A stretch of DNA of 14,432 nucleotides from JARRQB01 sp965368585 (GTDB lineage Bacteria; Pseudomonadota; Gammaproteobacteria; Chromatiales; Chromatiaceae): contig CBDUNM010000132.1 of NCBI GenBank assembly GCA_965368585.1, positions 1-14,432 on the forward strand, written 5' to 3'. The notes beneath the pieces are model-generated. The model saw nothing but the letters and a program-made list of their open reading frames with translations, had not been told where the DNA came from and made no database searches. This document shows positions 5,903 through 13,830 of the stretch, piece after piece (the stretch's first letter is position 1; every line of letters starts with the position of its first letter). Both the position numbers and the translations under genes were made by a program.

Positions 5903-8065
5903 ATGAATCCAGCCCACAGGCCGCACTATGCGTCAGCCGAGGACAGGGACCGGTCGGCGCCTTTGTTGCCGGTGCCGGCGTTCGTGCTGCTGGTCGCGAT
6001 GACCCTTCCTGTTCAATCGTTGGCTGCGGACGCACCGGCCGACGCAAGCGACAACGAGCCGATGCAGGCGATCGCCGACACGGAAGCGGAAGAGGCATTG
6101 GAGCCGGGCAACGCCTTCACCCGCGCGTTCTCGGGCGAGGTCGAGCTTGGGCTGGGCACCGTCTCGGACGATTCCTTCGCCTTCGGGCGCTACACCGGGC
6201 TGGAGGAACAAGGGGCATTCCCGCTCGGTGACTTCAATGTGAGGCTGCGGCCCGGTCGGCCGGATTATCTCTACGCCCGGGGCAGAAACCTCGGACTGAA
6301 CTCGCGATCGCTGCTGTTCAAGTACGGCAAACAAGGGACATACGACACCTATTTCAGCTACGATCAGTTGCCCAATTTCACGGTCGATACGGCCCAGACG
6401 CCGTTCACCGGCGCCGGCACTTCAGACCTCACCTACACCAGCGTGCTGCGCGGCCTGGATCTCGAGACCGAGCGGAAGCGCCTGGGGGCCGGATTCACCT
6501 ACCGGCCGAACCGCCACTGGATCACCAGCCTCGCGGTGCGTCGCGAAGTCAAGCAGGGCACCGGTGTCATCGGCGGCGCCTTGCTCGACGCCGGTGCCGG
6601 TGCGGGATTCGGCAATTCGTTCGCCGCCCTGTTGCCGCAGCCGATCGACTACGTGACCAACCTGTTCGATCTGACCTTGGGGTATGTCAACCAGCGCTAT
6701 CAGTGGCAGCTGGCCTACCATCTGTCCTTGTTCGAAAACGACGCCCAATCGTTGACCTGGGACGAGCCGACGTTGCCCTCGACCGGCGAAGGTCGCTTGG
6801 CCTTGCCGCCAGACAACCAGTTTCATCAAATCACCTTTTCCGGGGCGTATGGCCTGACCGACACCACTCGACTGACGGGCCTGCTGGCGCCGGGCTGGAT
6901 GTTTCAGGACGAGTCTTTTCGGCCGTATCGCGTAGGCGGGACCGTGGCGGAGCTGCCACGCACGTCGCTGGATGGCGAGGTGCAGGTGCACGCGGCGAAG
7001 CTCGGTATATCGGCGCGTCCGCTGCGCGCCTTGCGTCTGCGGGCCGACTACCGCTACGACGAGCGCGACAACAACACGGCGCAAGTGGAATACGACTATT
7101 TCCCGCTGGATTCCACCGTCGCGTCCGGTGCGGCGGTGACCAATCAACCGCTGAGCTATAAAAAACACAAGGTCGATCTGGACGCGAGCTACCGTTTCAG
7201 TCGACGCGTCAGGGCGGGATTGGGGTACGAGTACCGCAACACCAAACGCGAGTTTTCGGACGTCGAAGAAAACGACGAACATACCGTTTCAGCCAGGCTG
7301 AAGCTTGCGCCGACCGACGCGATCGACCTGTCATTGAAGCTGGCGCGCATGGAGCGCGACGCCTCCGACTATCAGGCGGAAATTGTCGGGCAGAATTCGT
7401 TGCTGCGAAAATATTACCTGGCCGACGAAACGCAGGACCAGGCCGGCATCGTGGTGTCGTATATGCCGCACCAAAGTGTGACCCTGGGGCTGAGTGCGGA
7501 CTTGATCAAGGACGACTATGACGAAACGCAAATCGGCCTTACCGAAGCAGACCGGCAAAGCTATACCCTCGATGTGTCTTACGTGCCGCGTGAAGACTGG
7601 GTGTTCTACGGCTTCTACACGCTCGAGCGCTACTCGGCCGGGCAACTTGGCAGCAGTAGCGATGCGGTCGAGACGTCGGACTGGCGGGTTGAATTCGACG
7701 ACGATGTCGATACCTTTGGCGCGGGCGCAAAAATAACCGGCATCAAGGGCAAGTGGGATCTGGGCGTTGATTACGTCTACATGGATGGCGAAAGCGATAT
7801 CCGACAGTTCGACAGCGGCGCGCCTGCCGCGTTTCCCTACCCGACGCTGACCAATCGGCTACAGACTATCCGACTCTACGCACTGTACCACGTGCGCAAG
7901 GACATGGACATCAAGCTGACGTTCCTGCACGAAGCCTACGATTCGACGGACTGGGCCCTGGACGGGCTGGAGCCCGAGTCTGTGACCGACCTGGTACTGT
8001 TGGGTGACGAGAGCCCGGATTACGACAACAACGTGGTGACGGCGTCGATCCGCTACCGGTTTTGA
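5903..8065 (+). CDS. mtrB: MtrB/PioB-family decaheme-associated outer membrane beta-barrel
   Basis: About 720 residues from the ATG at 5903, which has a strong Shine-Dalgarno. The ATG at 5861, overlapping the mtrA-like stop, would add 14 residues. The N-terminus holds a signal peptide with core VPAFVLLVAMTLPVQSLAAD. An early FGRYTGLEEQGAFPLGDF segment matches the conserved start of the MtrB family. Many alternating amphipathic strands rich in Tyr, Asp and Arg follow, and the chain ends in the outer-membrane signature IRYRF. Size and pattern fit the 26-28 strand MtrB barrel. I see no cysteine in the mature protein, so the CxxC of Shewanella MtrB is absent, as in PioB-type members. The barrel houses the decaheme protein encoded just upstream and forms the trans-outer-membrane conduit. 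The stop is 14 bases from the convergent kinase-like pseudogene. No MtrC-type gene follows. The symbol denotes family homology. Confidence 0.92.
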   Translation: MNPAHRPHYASAEDRDRSAPLLPVPAFVLLVAMTLPVQSLAADAPADASDNEPMQAIADTEAEEALEPGNAFTRAFSGEVELGLGTVSDDSFAFGRYTGLEEQGAFPLGDFNVRLRPGRPDYLYARGRNLGLNSRSLLFKYGKQGTYDTYFSYDQLPNFTVDTAQTPFTGAGTSDLTYTSVLRGLDLETERKRLGAGFTYRPNRHWITSLAVRREVKQGTGVIGGALLDAGAGAGFGNSFAALLPQPIDYVTNLFDLTLGYVNQRYQWQLAYHLSLFENDAQSLTWDEPTLPSTGEGRLALPPDNQFHQITFSGAYGLTDTTRLTGLLAPGWMFQDESFRPYRVGGTVAELPRTSLDGEVQVHAAKLGISARPLRALRLRADYRYDERDNNTAQVEYDYFPLDSTVASGAAVTNQPLSYKKHKVDLDASYRFSRRVRAGLGYEYRNTKREFSDVEENDEHTVSARLKLAPTDAIDLSLKLARMERDASDYQAEIVGQNSLLRKYYLADETQDQAGIVVSYMPHQSVTLGLSADLIKDDYDETQIGLTEADRQSYTLDVSYVPREDWVFYGFYTLERYSAGQLGSSSDAVETSDWRVEFDDDVDTFGAGAKITGIKGKWDLGVDYVYMDGESDIRQFDSGAPAAFPYPTLTNRLQTIRLYALYHVRKDMDIKLTFLHEAYDSTDWALDGLEPESVTDLVLLGDESPDYDNNVVTASIRYRF

Positions 8066-8079
8066 TGCCGCCGGCGGGG

Positions 8080-8787
8080 TCAATCGGTTCGTAGGGGCGC
8101 CGCGGTCGGAAAACGCAGTAGGCGCATGCTGGTTATGATGAGCTCGATCATGGCGTCGACCGTATAACGGTCCGAGTTGATGGTCAGATCGTACCGGCTG
8201 GCTTCTTCGATATCGACGCCGTAGAGCTTTCGTATATGCAGGGCGCGTTCCCGATTGGTCTGCTTGACGCGCTGTTGCGCCGACTTCAGATCGATGCGTT
8301 CACGAGCGGCGATGCGTTTGGTGCACGGTTCGAGACTGCCCACGATACGCACGCGCAGCGTCGATTTTTCGTCAAGGACCTCGTTCGCGCCGCGTCCGAC
8401 GATTACTCCGCCGGTCTGCGAGATGCTGAAGATCACCTTTGCGAGATATAGTTGATAGGTCTCCTGGGTCAACAGCTTGCCGTTGGTAAAGGCGTACCAT
8501 CAGTCGCTGCCCGCCTGTTTGACACGCTCGTCCAGGGTCCTGACCAGGTCGATATCGACGCGGGCGCGGTGTGCTATTTCTTCCAGAATGGTTCGATCGA
8601 AGCAGCGTACCTGCAAACGATCCGCGAGGGCTTGCGCGACGACCTTGCCCATGGCGCCGTAACTGCGCGAGATCGTGACCACGGGCTTTTTCGCGGAACT
8701 CAGCCGGCCTGATTCGCGCGCATTTCGCTCGGCCATCAACTCGGCACCGACCAGGGCTTCGATAAATCGATGTACATCGTTCTTCAT
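8080..8787 (-). pseudogene. Cytidylate kinase-like family gene interrupted by in-frame TGA
   Basis: One reading frame of 235 codons is broken by a TGA at 8502-8500. The first part (from ATG 8787, MKNDVHRFIEALVGAEL) contains a P-loop-like ISRSYGAMGKVVAQALADRL, then FDRTILEEIA and LDERVKQAGSD. After the TGA the same frame continues WYAFTNGKLLTQETY, GGVIVGRGANEVL, then RIVGSLEPCTKRIAARERID and the C-terminal helices, ending before 8080. This order is that of the Cytidylate_kin2-like family, and total length is normal. The P-loop is atypical (GAMGK rather than GSGG). TGA followed by TGG suggests a Trp codon changed to stop. Other genes here end in TGA, so the code is standard. It is either a recent nonsense pseudogene or a base error. 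The downstream part could start only at a TTG (8472). The role of this family is not well defined; it is not likely to be part of the electron conduit. Confidence 0.85.
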
Positions 8788-8856
8788 GGCAGCGAAGCCC
8801 CGCGGACTGCGGTTCGGACTGTCGACCTCACAATGACAATATAGTCGTTTAAAAGG

Positions 8857-8884
8857 CAAAGCCCGCCACTGAGGGCGGGCCTTG
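8857..8884 (-). terminator. Rho-independent terminator for the small exported Q/R-rich protein
   Basis: Read on the - strand, GCCCGCC and GGCGGGC pair around a 6-base loop. The stem extends by a G-U, two A-T and a C-G pair, and is followed by TTTGCCTTTT. The wobble pair forms only in the - strand RNA, and the site lies about 55 bases after the stop of the 8939-9451 gene, both supporting this direction. Confidence 0.85.
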
Positions 8885-8938
8885 ACACGCATCAAGTATG
8901 ATTGGCGCTGCGCTGCGGGCTCGATCCGGTGGGGTCTG

Positions 8939-9451
8939 TCAGCGACGACTGCCGCCTCCACCTCCACCGCCCGCCATCCGCGACCCGGAACCCTTGCCCA
9001 TGTCCTCCATGCGCCCTTTGCCGCGATCCGCGGGCGCTTGTGTGGCGGATTCAACGCCTTGTTGGCGTTGCTCAATCCGCTCCCGGACCTGCTCCTGGGT
9101 GCCCGCTTGTTTGCCGGCCGCTTCCTCGGTGCGCACCTGGGCGCGTTCGCGCGTTTGCTGCCGTTCCTGTTGCGCTTGATCACCCCCCGCGGCGGTGGCC
9201 TGTTCGGTACGGGTACGTTGTTGCTCGCGCGTTTGGTTCGCTGCATCTCCACCTTGCGCCTGGGTGGTCGTGTGCTGCTTTTCCTGTTTGCGGAACATGT
9301 TGCGCACCCGGCTCCACAGACCGGATTCCTCGGTTTGCGCCTCGGCTATCTGGATAACTTCCGGGTCTGCCACCGGTGCGGCCAGCGTGGCGGTCGAGAA
9401 TGCACCGCCGGCGACGATCGCAGCGATCGAAACCAATACTAAAGATTTCAT
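8939..9451 (-). CDS. Small exported Gln/Arg/Glu-rich protein, unknown function
   Basis: A 170-residue protein preceded by a textbook AGGAGG seven bases before its ATG. Residues 1-24 are a signal peptide (KSLVLVSIAAIVAGGAFSTATLAA, cleavage near ALAA-PVADP). A short segment with aromatic residues follows (GLWSRVRNMFRKQEKQ), then about 90 residues rich in Gln, Arg, Glu and Thr, with heptad-like spacing that could form a helix or coiled coil. The tail has Gly-rich stretches (GKGSGSRMAGGGGGGGSRR). There are no cysteines or heme motifs. The gene has its own terminator and is divergent from the 15-heme cytochrome operon, sharing a 285-bp upstream region. I do not recognise a family; the charged, disordered look fits a periplasmic or envelope accessory protein, but this is inference. 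Confidence 0.8.
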   Translation of the reverse strand: MKSLVLVSIAAIVAGGAFSTATLAAPVADPEVIQIAEAQTEESGLWSRVRNMFRKQEKQHTTTQAQGGDAANQTREQQRTRTEQATAAGGDQAQQERQQTRERAQVRTEEAAGKQAGTQEQVRERIEQRQQGVESATQAPADRGKGRMEDMGKGSGSRMAGGGGGGGSRR

Positions 9452-9736
9452 GACGAGTCCTCCTCATTCAGTTGTTCGTCTCATCGAATACTCTACGCCG
9501 AAGCGCGCGATGAAACGTTTCGCTTCATAGCTATTTTGTAACCGGGTGTTACGGCTAGAGCCATGCGTCGCGCCCCGGCATTTTTGGCGTATACGGTTGC
9601 TGAACTTGCCGCGCGGACTCGTTAAGCTGTTTTTATTAATAGAGTGTTTGCGAACAGGGAACTACGATCCGACAAGCACCACATGGGTTTTATCTTGGAT
9701 GGATCTTGCGGGGCGGGCATCGGGAGCGTGTATCGC
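9452..9736. promoter_or_regulatory. Divergent upstream region with small palindromes
   Basis: This 285-bp region should hold promoters for the - strand Q/R-rich gene and the + strand 15-heme cytochrome operon. It contains the 10-bp palindrome GAAACGTTTC (9512-9521), nested among longer, competing pairings (GAAGCG at 9500-9505 with CGCTTC at 9521-9526), and a GTAAC-N5-GTTAC inverted repeat at 9538-9552. An AT-rich stretch TTTTTATTAAT (9630-9640) could be a -10 region, but no well-spaced -35 partner is visible. Regulator identities are unknown. Confidence 0.4.
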
Positions 9737-12691
9737 GTGAGCGGCCGAAAACCAACCTTGATCGGCAAAGCGGCATTGGCGTTGCTGCTGCCGCTTGCAC
9801 TGAGTTCCTGTTACAGCGGGTCGGACAAGCAACCGCCGGCGAGTGCCTGGGACAAGGTGCCGCCGCGCTCAGTTCCGACCGACCACAGTTCTTTTTTTCA
9901 GCAGCCTTTCGCCGACGGTCCGTCCGTGACCAAGGCGTGCCTCGAATGTCACCCGAAGTCGGCCGAAGAGGTGATGGCGACCGCGCACTGGAACTGGGTG
10001 GGGGACGAGGTCATGGTGCCGGGCCACGACCAGCCGCTGCGCATCGGCAAACGCAACCTGATCAACAACTTCTGTATCGGCATCAAGTCCAACTGGCCCG
10101 GTTGTACGCAATGCCATATCGGCTACGGTTGGGAGGACGAGTCGTTCGACTTCACCGATCAGACGCGGGTCGACTGCCTCGCTTGCCACGACAATAGCGG
10201 CACCTACCGCAAGAAGTTCCGCGGGGCCGGACTCCCTGACGAGTCGGTCGATCTGCTGGTGGCGGCGCGCAGCGTGGGCGTGCCGACGCGCGGCAACTGC
10301 GGGGCCTGCCATTTTCAGGGCGGCGGCGATAATGCCGTCAAGCACGGCGATCTTGACTATACGTTGATGTTTCCCAGCGGGCGCATCGACACCCATATGG
10401 GTGATCACGACCTGCAATGCGTGGACTGCCATCGAGGAGAGCGTCATCTGGTGCCGGGACGGGCCATGTCGGTCAGTGTGGACCGCGAGAACCGTCTGCA
10501 CTGCACGGCCTGTCATGCCGAACAGCCGCACGCCGACCAGCGACTGAACGGTCATACCGAGCGTGTCGCCTGCGCGGCCTGCCACATTCCCTTCATGGCT
10601 GTGGATACCGGGACCAAGATGACCTGGGACTGGTCCCAGGCGGGGCAGGACCTCGATATCACCGACAGTCACCTGTACATGAAAATAAAAGGACGCTTCA
10701 CCTGGGCCAAAAAGGTGCCGCCCGAGTACTACTGGTACAACGAAACGGCGACGCGCTACATTCTGGGGGACAAGATCGATCCGACCAAACCCACGATAAT
10801 CAGTGGTCCATTGGGTGCTCGCGACGACCCGACCGCCAAACTATGGCCGTTCAAGGTGCACCGCGGCAAGCAGGTCTACGATTTGCTGCACAACTATTTT
10901 CTGCTGCCGCATGTGCATGGCGAGCAGGGCTTCTGGAACCAATTGGATTGGCCGACTGCGCTCGAAATCGGGTCTAAATTCACCGGCTTGGACTTCAGCG
11001 GTCAATGGGATTTTGCGCCGACCGAGATGTTCTTCCCGCTGGCCCATATGGTGACCCGGGCCGACGAGGCGATGCAGTGTCGCGATTGCCACGGTGAGCG
11101 CGGGCGCCTTGATTGGGCGGCGCTGGGCTACGAAAGCGACCCGGTCGGCCGTGCGGTAGAGCCGCACGAGCCGGTCTACCTGTTCGACGAGAACGGCGAC
11201 CCTGTGGTTGAGTCGGGTCTGCCGATGTCGCCGCGGGAATCGTGCGGTGCCTGCCACGAACTGGACGAAGAGGCCTTCGTACAGACGCACGGCTATCACT
11301 CCAATATCGACGAAGAGTTGCTGGAACCGCAACGCCAGGCGCTACTGCAGCAGGGACCGCGTATCCCGGCGGACGAAACGCAGCAAATGAACTGCTTCAT
11401 GTGCCACATTGCGCGGCCCAACTATGCTGAGCGCGCCCGTGCCCTGGCGGCAGGGCTGCCGGAATGGTCGGTATCGGCGACCCTGATCGGGACTGGCCTG
11501 TTGACCCACGAGGACGAAGACTACCTCTGGAACACCGAACTGATTGCAGAGGACGGCGAGACCGAGATGGCCCTCGGTGCGGTGAGCGAAGCGAACTGCG
11601 GTGCCTGCCACGGGGTGGTGCACGACGGCGCCGAGCCGCTGTTGGTAGAACTGGTAGAGGGCGACGCGTGGACGACCGCAAAGACCGGGCAGGTGTTTTC
11701 GCCGCAGCGTATCCGTCGGTCGGCAATGAATCTGGTGGGCAAGGACGGGCTCGAGCTGGCGTGGGACGTCCATGCCGAACGGGTGGTGTCGTGCGGCGAC
11801 TGCCACTACTCCAGGGGACGCCCGGAACGTCTCTCGGGCGCGGCGGCCAAGCCTTTGGTGGACGAAGGCGTCCCGGGTGGTCCGCGCCGGTGTGAGAGCT
11901 GCCACAGCCTGGGCGATAGTCACGACTGGCTGGAGGAAAAAGAACGCCACTTACGCGCGGTGGCGTGTGAATCCTGCCACGTGCCCGAGCTGGAGATGGC
12001 CGCCCAACAACAGCTGGACCGCACCGTGCTGCGCCTCGATGGCAAGCCTCTGGCGACCTATCGCGGCGTCATCAGCGGCGATGTTACCCAGCCTTCGCGG
12101 GTACTGATCGGCGGCTACAAGCCGCTGCTGCGGGTGGGCCGCGACAGCGCGGGTGAGGCGCGGCTGATGCCTTACAACCTGGTGGCGAGCTGGTATTGGA
12201 TCGACGATACGACCGGCGCTCGCGTGACCGACGAGCAATTGCGCGCCGCCTGGATGGAGGGAGACGGTTACGCGCCGACTGTCCTGCAGGTCTTCGACAG
12301 CAATGGCGACAATGCCCTGGACGATTTCGAGCTGCGGCTCGATGTCCCGGAAAAGACCGACTTCATTGCGGTGCGCCTGCGCGGCGCAGGCGTTGCGCAT
12401 CCGGTCGTTCGCGGTGAGCTGCGGGCCTACCACATTCATCACAACGTCCGTCATGGCGACCGGGTCAACCGCGATTGCCTGGCCTGTCACCCGGAAGAGA
12501 GCCAACCATCGGCGGTCGATTTTCCGCTCGCCCCCTACTTGCCGGGCGGGGTGGTGCCCACCTTGCTCGAAGACGCGACGCAGATAGCGCTGGACGGCGA
12601 GCTGCGCACCAAGCGGGATGGCGGCCTGGTTTTATCGTCGCAACGTGGTGCTGCCGCTTCCTACCAGAAGTTACAGCACGATACGGAGTGA
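9737..12691 (+). CDS. 15-heme lipoprotein cytochrome: octaheme tetrathionate reductase-family module fused to a 7-heme module
   Basis: About 984 residues from the GTG at 9737, which has GGGAG ten bases upstream and gives a clean lipoprotein signal (ALALLLPLALSSC, lipobox LSSC). The frame extends to a GTG at 9644 and an ATG at 9683, both without a good Shine-Dalgarno. Fifteen CxxCH motifs begin at residues 68, 123, 147, 188, 228, 256, 279, 448, 503, 553, 621, 686, 719, 744 and 914. The first eight, with the NNFCIGIKSNWPGCTQCHIG segment and the long gap between hemes 7 and 8, match the layout of octaheme tetrathionate reductase (OTR) family proteins. Members reduce tetrathionate and in vitro nitrite or hydroxylamine, using a Lys-ligated active-site heme; the Lys in IKSNW is a candidate. 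The seven remaining hemes form a second module of unknown function. An EF-hand-like loop (DSNGDNALDDFE, 854-865) lies before the last heme. It leads an operon with YeeE/YedE-like genes. Confidence 0.9.
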   Translation: MSGRKPTLIGKAALALLLPLALSSCYSGSDKQPPASAWDKVPPRSVPTDHSSFFQQPFADGPSVTKACLECHPKSAEEVMATAHWNWVGDEVMVPGHDQPLRIGKRNLINNFCIGIKSNWPGCTQCHIGYGWEDESFDFTDQTRVDCLACHDNSGTYRKKFRGAGLPDESVDLLVAARSVGVPTRGNCGACHFQGGGDNAVKHGDLDYTLMFPSGRIDTHMGDHDLQCVDCHRGERHLVPGRAMSVSVDRENRLHCTACHAEQPHADQRLNGHTERVACAACHIPFMAVDTGTKMTWDWSQAGQDLDITDSHLYMKIKGRFTWAKKVPPEYYWYNETATRYILGDKIDPTKPTIISGPLGARDDPTAKLWPFKVHRGKQVYDLLHNYFLLPHVHGEQGFWNQLDWPTALEIGSKFTGLDFSGQWDFAPTEMFFPLAHMVTRADEAMQCRDCHGERGRLDWAALGYESDPVGRAVEPHEPVYLFDENGDPVVESGLPMSPRESCGACHELDEEAFVQTHGYHSNIDEELLEPQRQALLQQGPRIPADETQQMNCFMCHIARPNYAERARALAAGLPEWSVSATLIGTGLLTHEDEDYLWNTELIAEDGETEMALGAVSEANCGACHGVVHDGAEPLLVELVEGDAWTTAKTGQVFSPQRIRRSAMNLVGKDGLELAWDVHAERVVSCGDCHYSRGRPERLSGAAAKPLVDEGVPGGPRRCESCHSLGDSHDWLEEKERHLRAVACESCHVPELEMAAQQQLDRTVLRLDGKPLATYRGVISGDVTQPSRVLIGGYKPLLRVGRDSAGEARLMPYNLVASWYWIDDTTGARVTDEQLRAAWMEGDGYAPTVLQVFDSNGDNALDDFELRLDVPEKTDFIAVRLRGAGVAHPVVRGELRAYHIHHNVRHGDRVNRDCLACHPEESQPSAVDFPLAPYLPGGVVPTLLEDATQIALDGELRTKRDGGLVLSSQRGAAASYQKLQHDTE

Positions 12692-12694
12692 GCC

Positions 12695-13231
12695 ATGACA
12701 ACCCAAACGAGAAAAGACCGGTATTGGAACCCCTACGTGGGTGGCGTGCTGTTGGGGGTGTTGTTGTTCCTGTCCTTTTTCATCGCCGGGCAGGGCCTCG
12801 GTTCGTCCGGCGGCGTCAACCGCATCGCGGTGGCGATCGAGGACCTGGTCGCGCCGCAACATGTCGATCGCACGCCCTACAACGCGGCCATGGCGGGCGG
12901 CGACAAAGACCCGCTGGATCATTGGATCGTCTGGGAGGTCGCCGGTATCTTCCTCGGCGGGTTCACCTCGGGCATGCTGCGGCGCCGAGTGAGATTGGAG
13001 ACCTATCATGGACCGCAGATCACCGCGCGCCGGCGTTGGCTGTACGCCTTTGTCGGCGGTGTGTTGATGGGCTATGGCGCACGCATGGCGCGCGGCTGCA
13101 CGTCGGGCCAGGCGCTCAGTGGCGGGGCCGTGCTGTCCGCCGGTAGCTGGGTGTTCATGTTTGCCGTGTTCGCCGGCGGCTATCTGGTTGCGTGGTTTCT
13201 GCGGCGGCTCTGGCAGCCGGAGGCCGAGTGA
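12695..13231 (+). CDS. YeeE/YedE (DUF395) sulfur transport family protein, first half-size subunit
   Basis: A 178-residue inner-membrane protein starting 3 bases after the cytochrome stop, with GGAGTGA as Shine-Dalgarno. It has about four hydrophobic segments: near residues 15-35 (VGGVLLGVLLFLSFFIAGQG), 78-95, 113-133 and 148-170. Family motifs are GLGSSGG after the first helix and GARMARGCTSGQALSGGAVL (Cys135) near the third. YeeE/YedE proteins move thiosulfate or related sulfane sulfur through the inner membrane by conserved cysteines (TsuA, family knowledge). TsuA is one chain of two similar halves, while this protein corresponds to about one half; the next gene supplies the other. The central loop (about 40-77) is longer and charged. 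With the OTR-like cytochrome it points to sulfur-compound uptake, or export of sulfur produced by the cytochrome (inference). Confidence 0.93.
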   Translation: MTTQTRKDRYWNPYVGGVLLGVLLFLSFFIAGQGLGSSGGVNRIAVAIEDLVAPQHVDRTPYNAAMAGGDKDPLDHWIVWEVAGIFLGGFTSGMLRRRVRLETYHGPQITARRRWLYAFVGGVLMGYGARMARGCTSGQALSGGAVLSAGSWVFMFAVFAGGYLVAWFLRRLWQPEAE

Positions 13232-13830
13232 TGGCGCCCTTCGATCTCGTGGCCCTGTTCGGCGTGACCGGGTCATACCTTGTTTACCTGGCGATCGGGT
13301 TTTGCTTCGGCTTTATTCTCGAGTCGTCCGGTTTTGGTGATTCGCGTCTGCTGGCGGCGCAGTTCTATTTTCGCGAATTTCGGGTTCTGAAGGTGATGTT
13401 CACGGCCATCGTCGTTGCCATGCTGCTGGTATTCTGGGCCACTGCGCTGGGCTGGCTGGACTATGACGACATCTGGGTGAACCACACCTACTGGTGGCCG
13501 GGCATTGTCGGCGGTCTGATCATGGGCGTGGGTTTTGTCATCGGTGGTTACTGTCCCGGCACCTCGCTGGTCAGTATGGCGACGCTCAAGATCGACGGCG
13601 CCCTGTTCGTGCTCGGTGTCGCGGTCGGCGTGCTCGGATTCGGTGAGACCGTCGCTTGGTTCAATGATTTCTGGCATGCCGGCGCCGAAGGGCGTCTCAC
13701 GCTGGCGGAATGGTTCGGCCTGGAAACCGGGTGGGTGGCTGTGCTGGTCGTCTGCCTGGCCCTGTTCATGTTCTGGGGGGCGGGGAAATTGCGGACGTTG
13801 ATCTACGGAAACCGATATGAAGGCCCTTAG
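13231..13830 (+). CDS. YeeE/YedE (DUF395) sulfur transport family protein, second half-size subunit
   Basis: A 199-residue membrane protein. The ATG at 13231 shares its A with the preceding TGA, so translation is probably coupled; earlier in-frame starts near 13192 would overlap the previous gene. Hydrophobic segments lie near residues 14-33, 54-72, 88-110, 120-140 and 165-185. The family signatures are LAIGFCFGFILESSGFGDSR (Cys25) and GFVIGGYCPGTSLVSMATLK (Cys108). Together with Cys135 of the previous protein these may form the sulfur relay of conserved cysteines described for TsuA. The two half-size genes would assemble into one transporter, like PmpA/PmpB-type pairs (family knowledge). A helix-breaking loop WHAGAEGRLTLAEWFGLETG is unusual in its length. 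The gene overlaps the rhodanese-like gene by 14 bases. Confidence 0.93.
   Translation: MAPFDLVALFGVTGSYLVYLAIGFCFGFILESSGFGDSRLLAAQFYFREFRVLKVMFTAIVVAMLLVFWATALGWLDYDDIWVNHTYWWPGIVGGLIMGVGFVIGGYCPGTSLVSMATLKIDGALFVLGVAVGVLGFGETVAWFNDFWHAGAEGRLTLAEWFGLETGWVAVLVVCLALFMFWGAGKLRTLIYGNRYEGP

Noticed and set aside
8068..8077. CCGCCGGCGG palindrome between the barrel gene and the kinase pseudogene as a terminator
   Set aside because: There is no loop of adequate size and no T-run on either strand.
8500..8502. TGA in the kinase-like gene as a selenocysteine codon or as an altered genetic code
   Set aside because: The predicted residue context fits Trp, no clear bacterial SECIS hairpin follows, and several genes in the window use TGA as a normal stop.
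8788..9252. N-terminal extension of the kinase-like frame upstream of ATG 8787
   Set aside because: The extension is Arg/Pro-rich, overlaps another gene and its terminator, and has no family similarity; ATG 8787 gives the normal family length.
12671..13276. Long antisense open frame opposite the first YeeE/YedE gene
   Set aside because: It is a GC-driven shadow; the + strand frame has membrane segments and family motifs.
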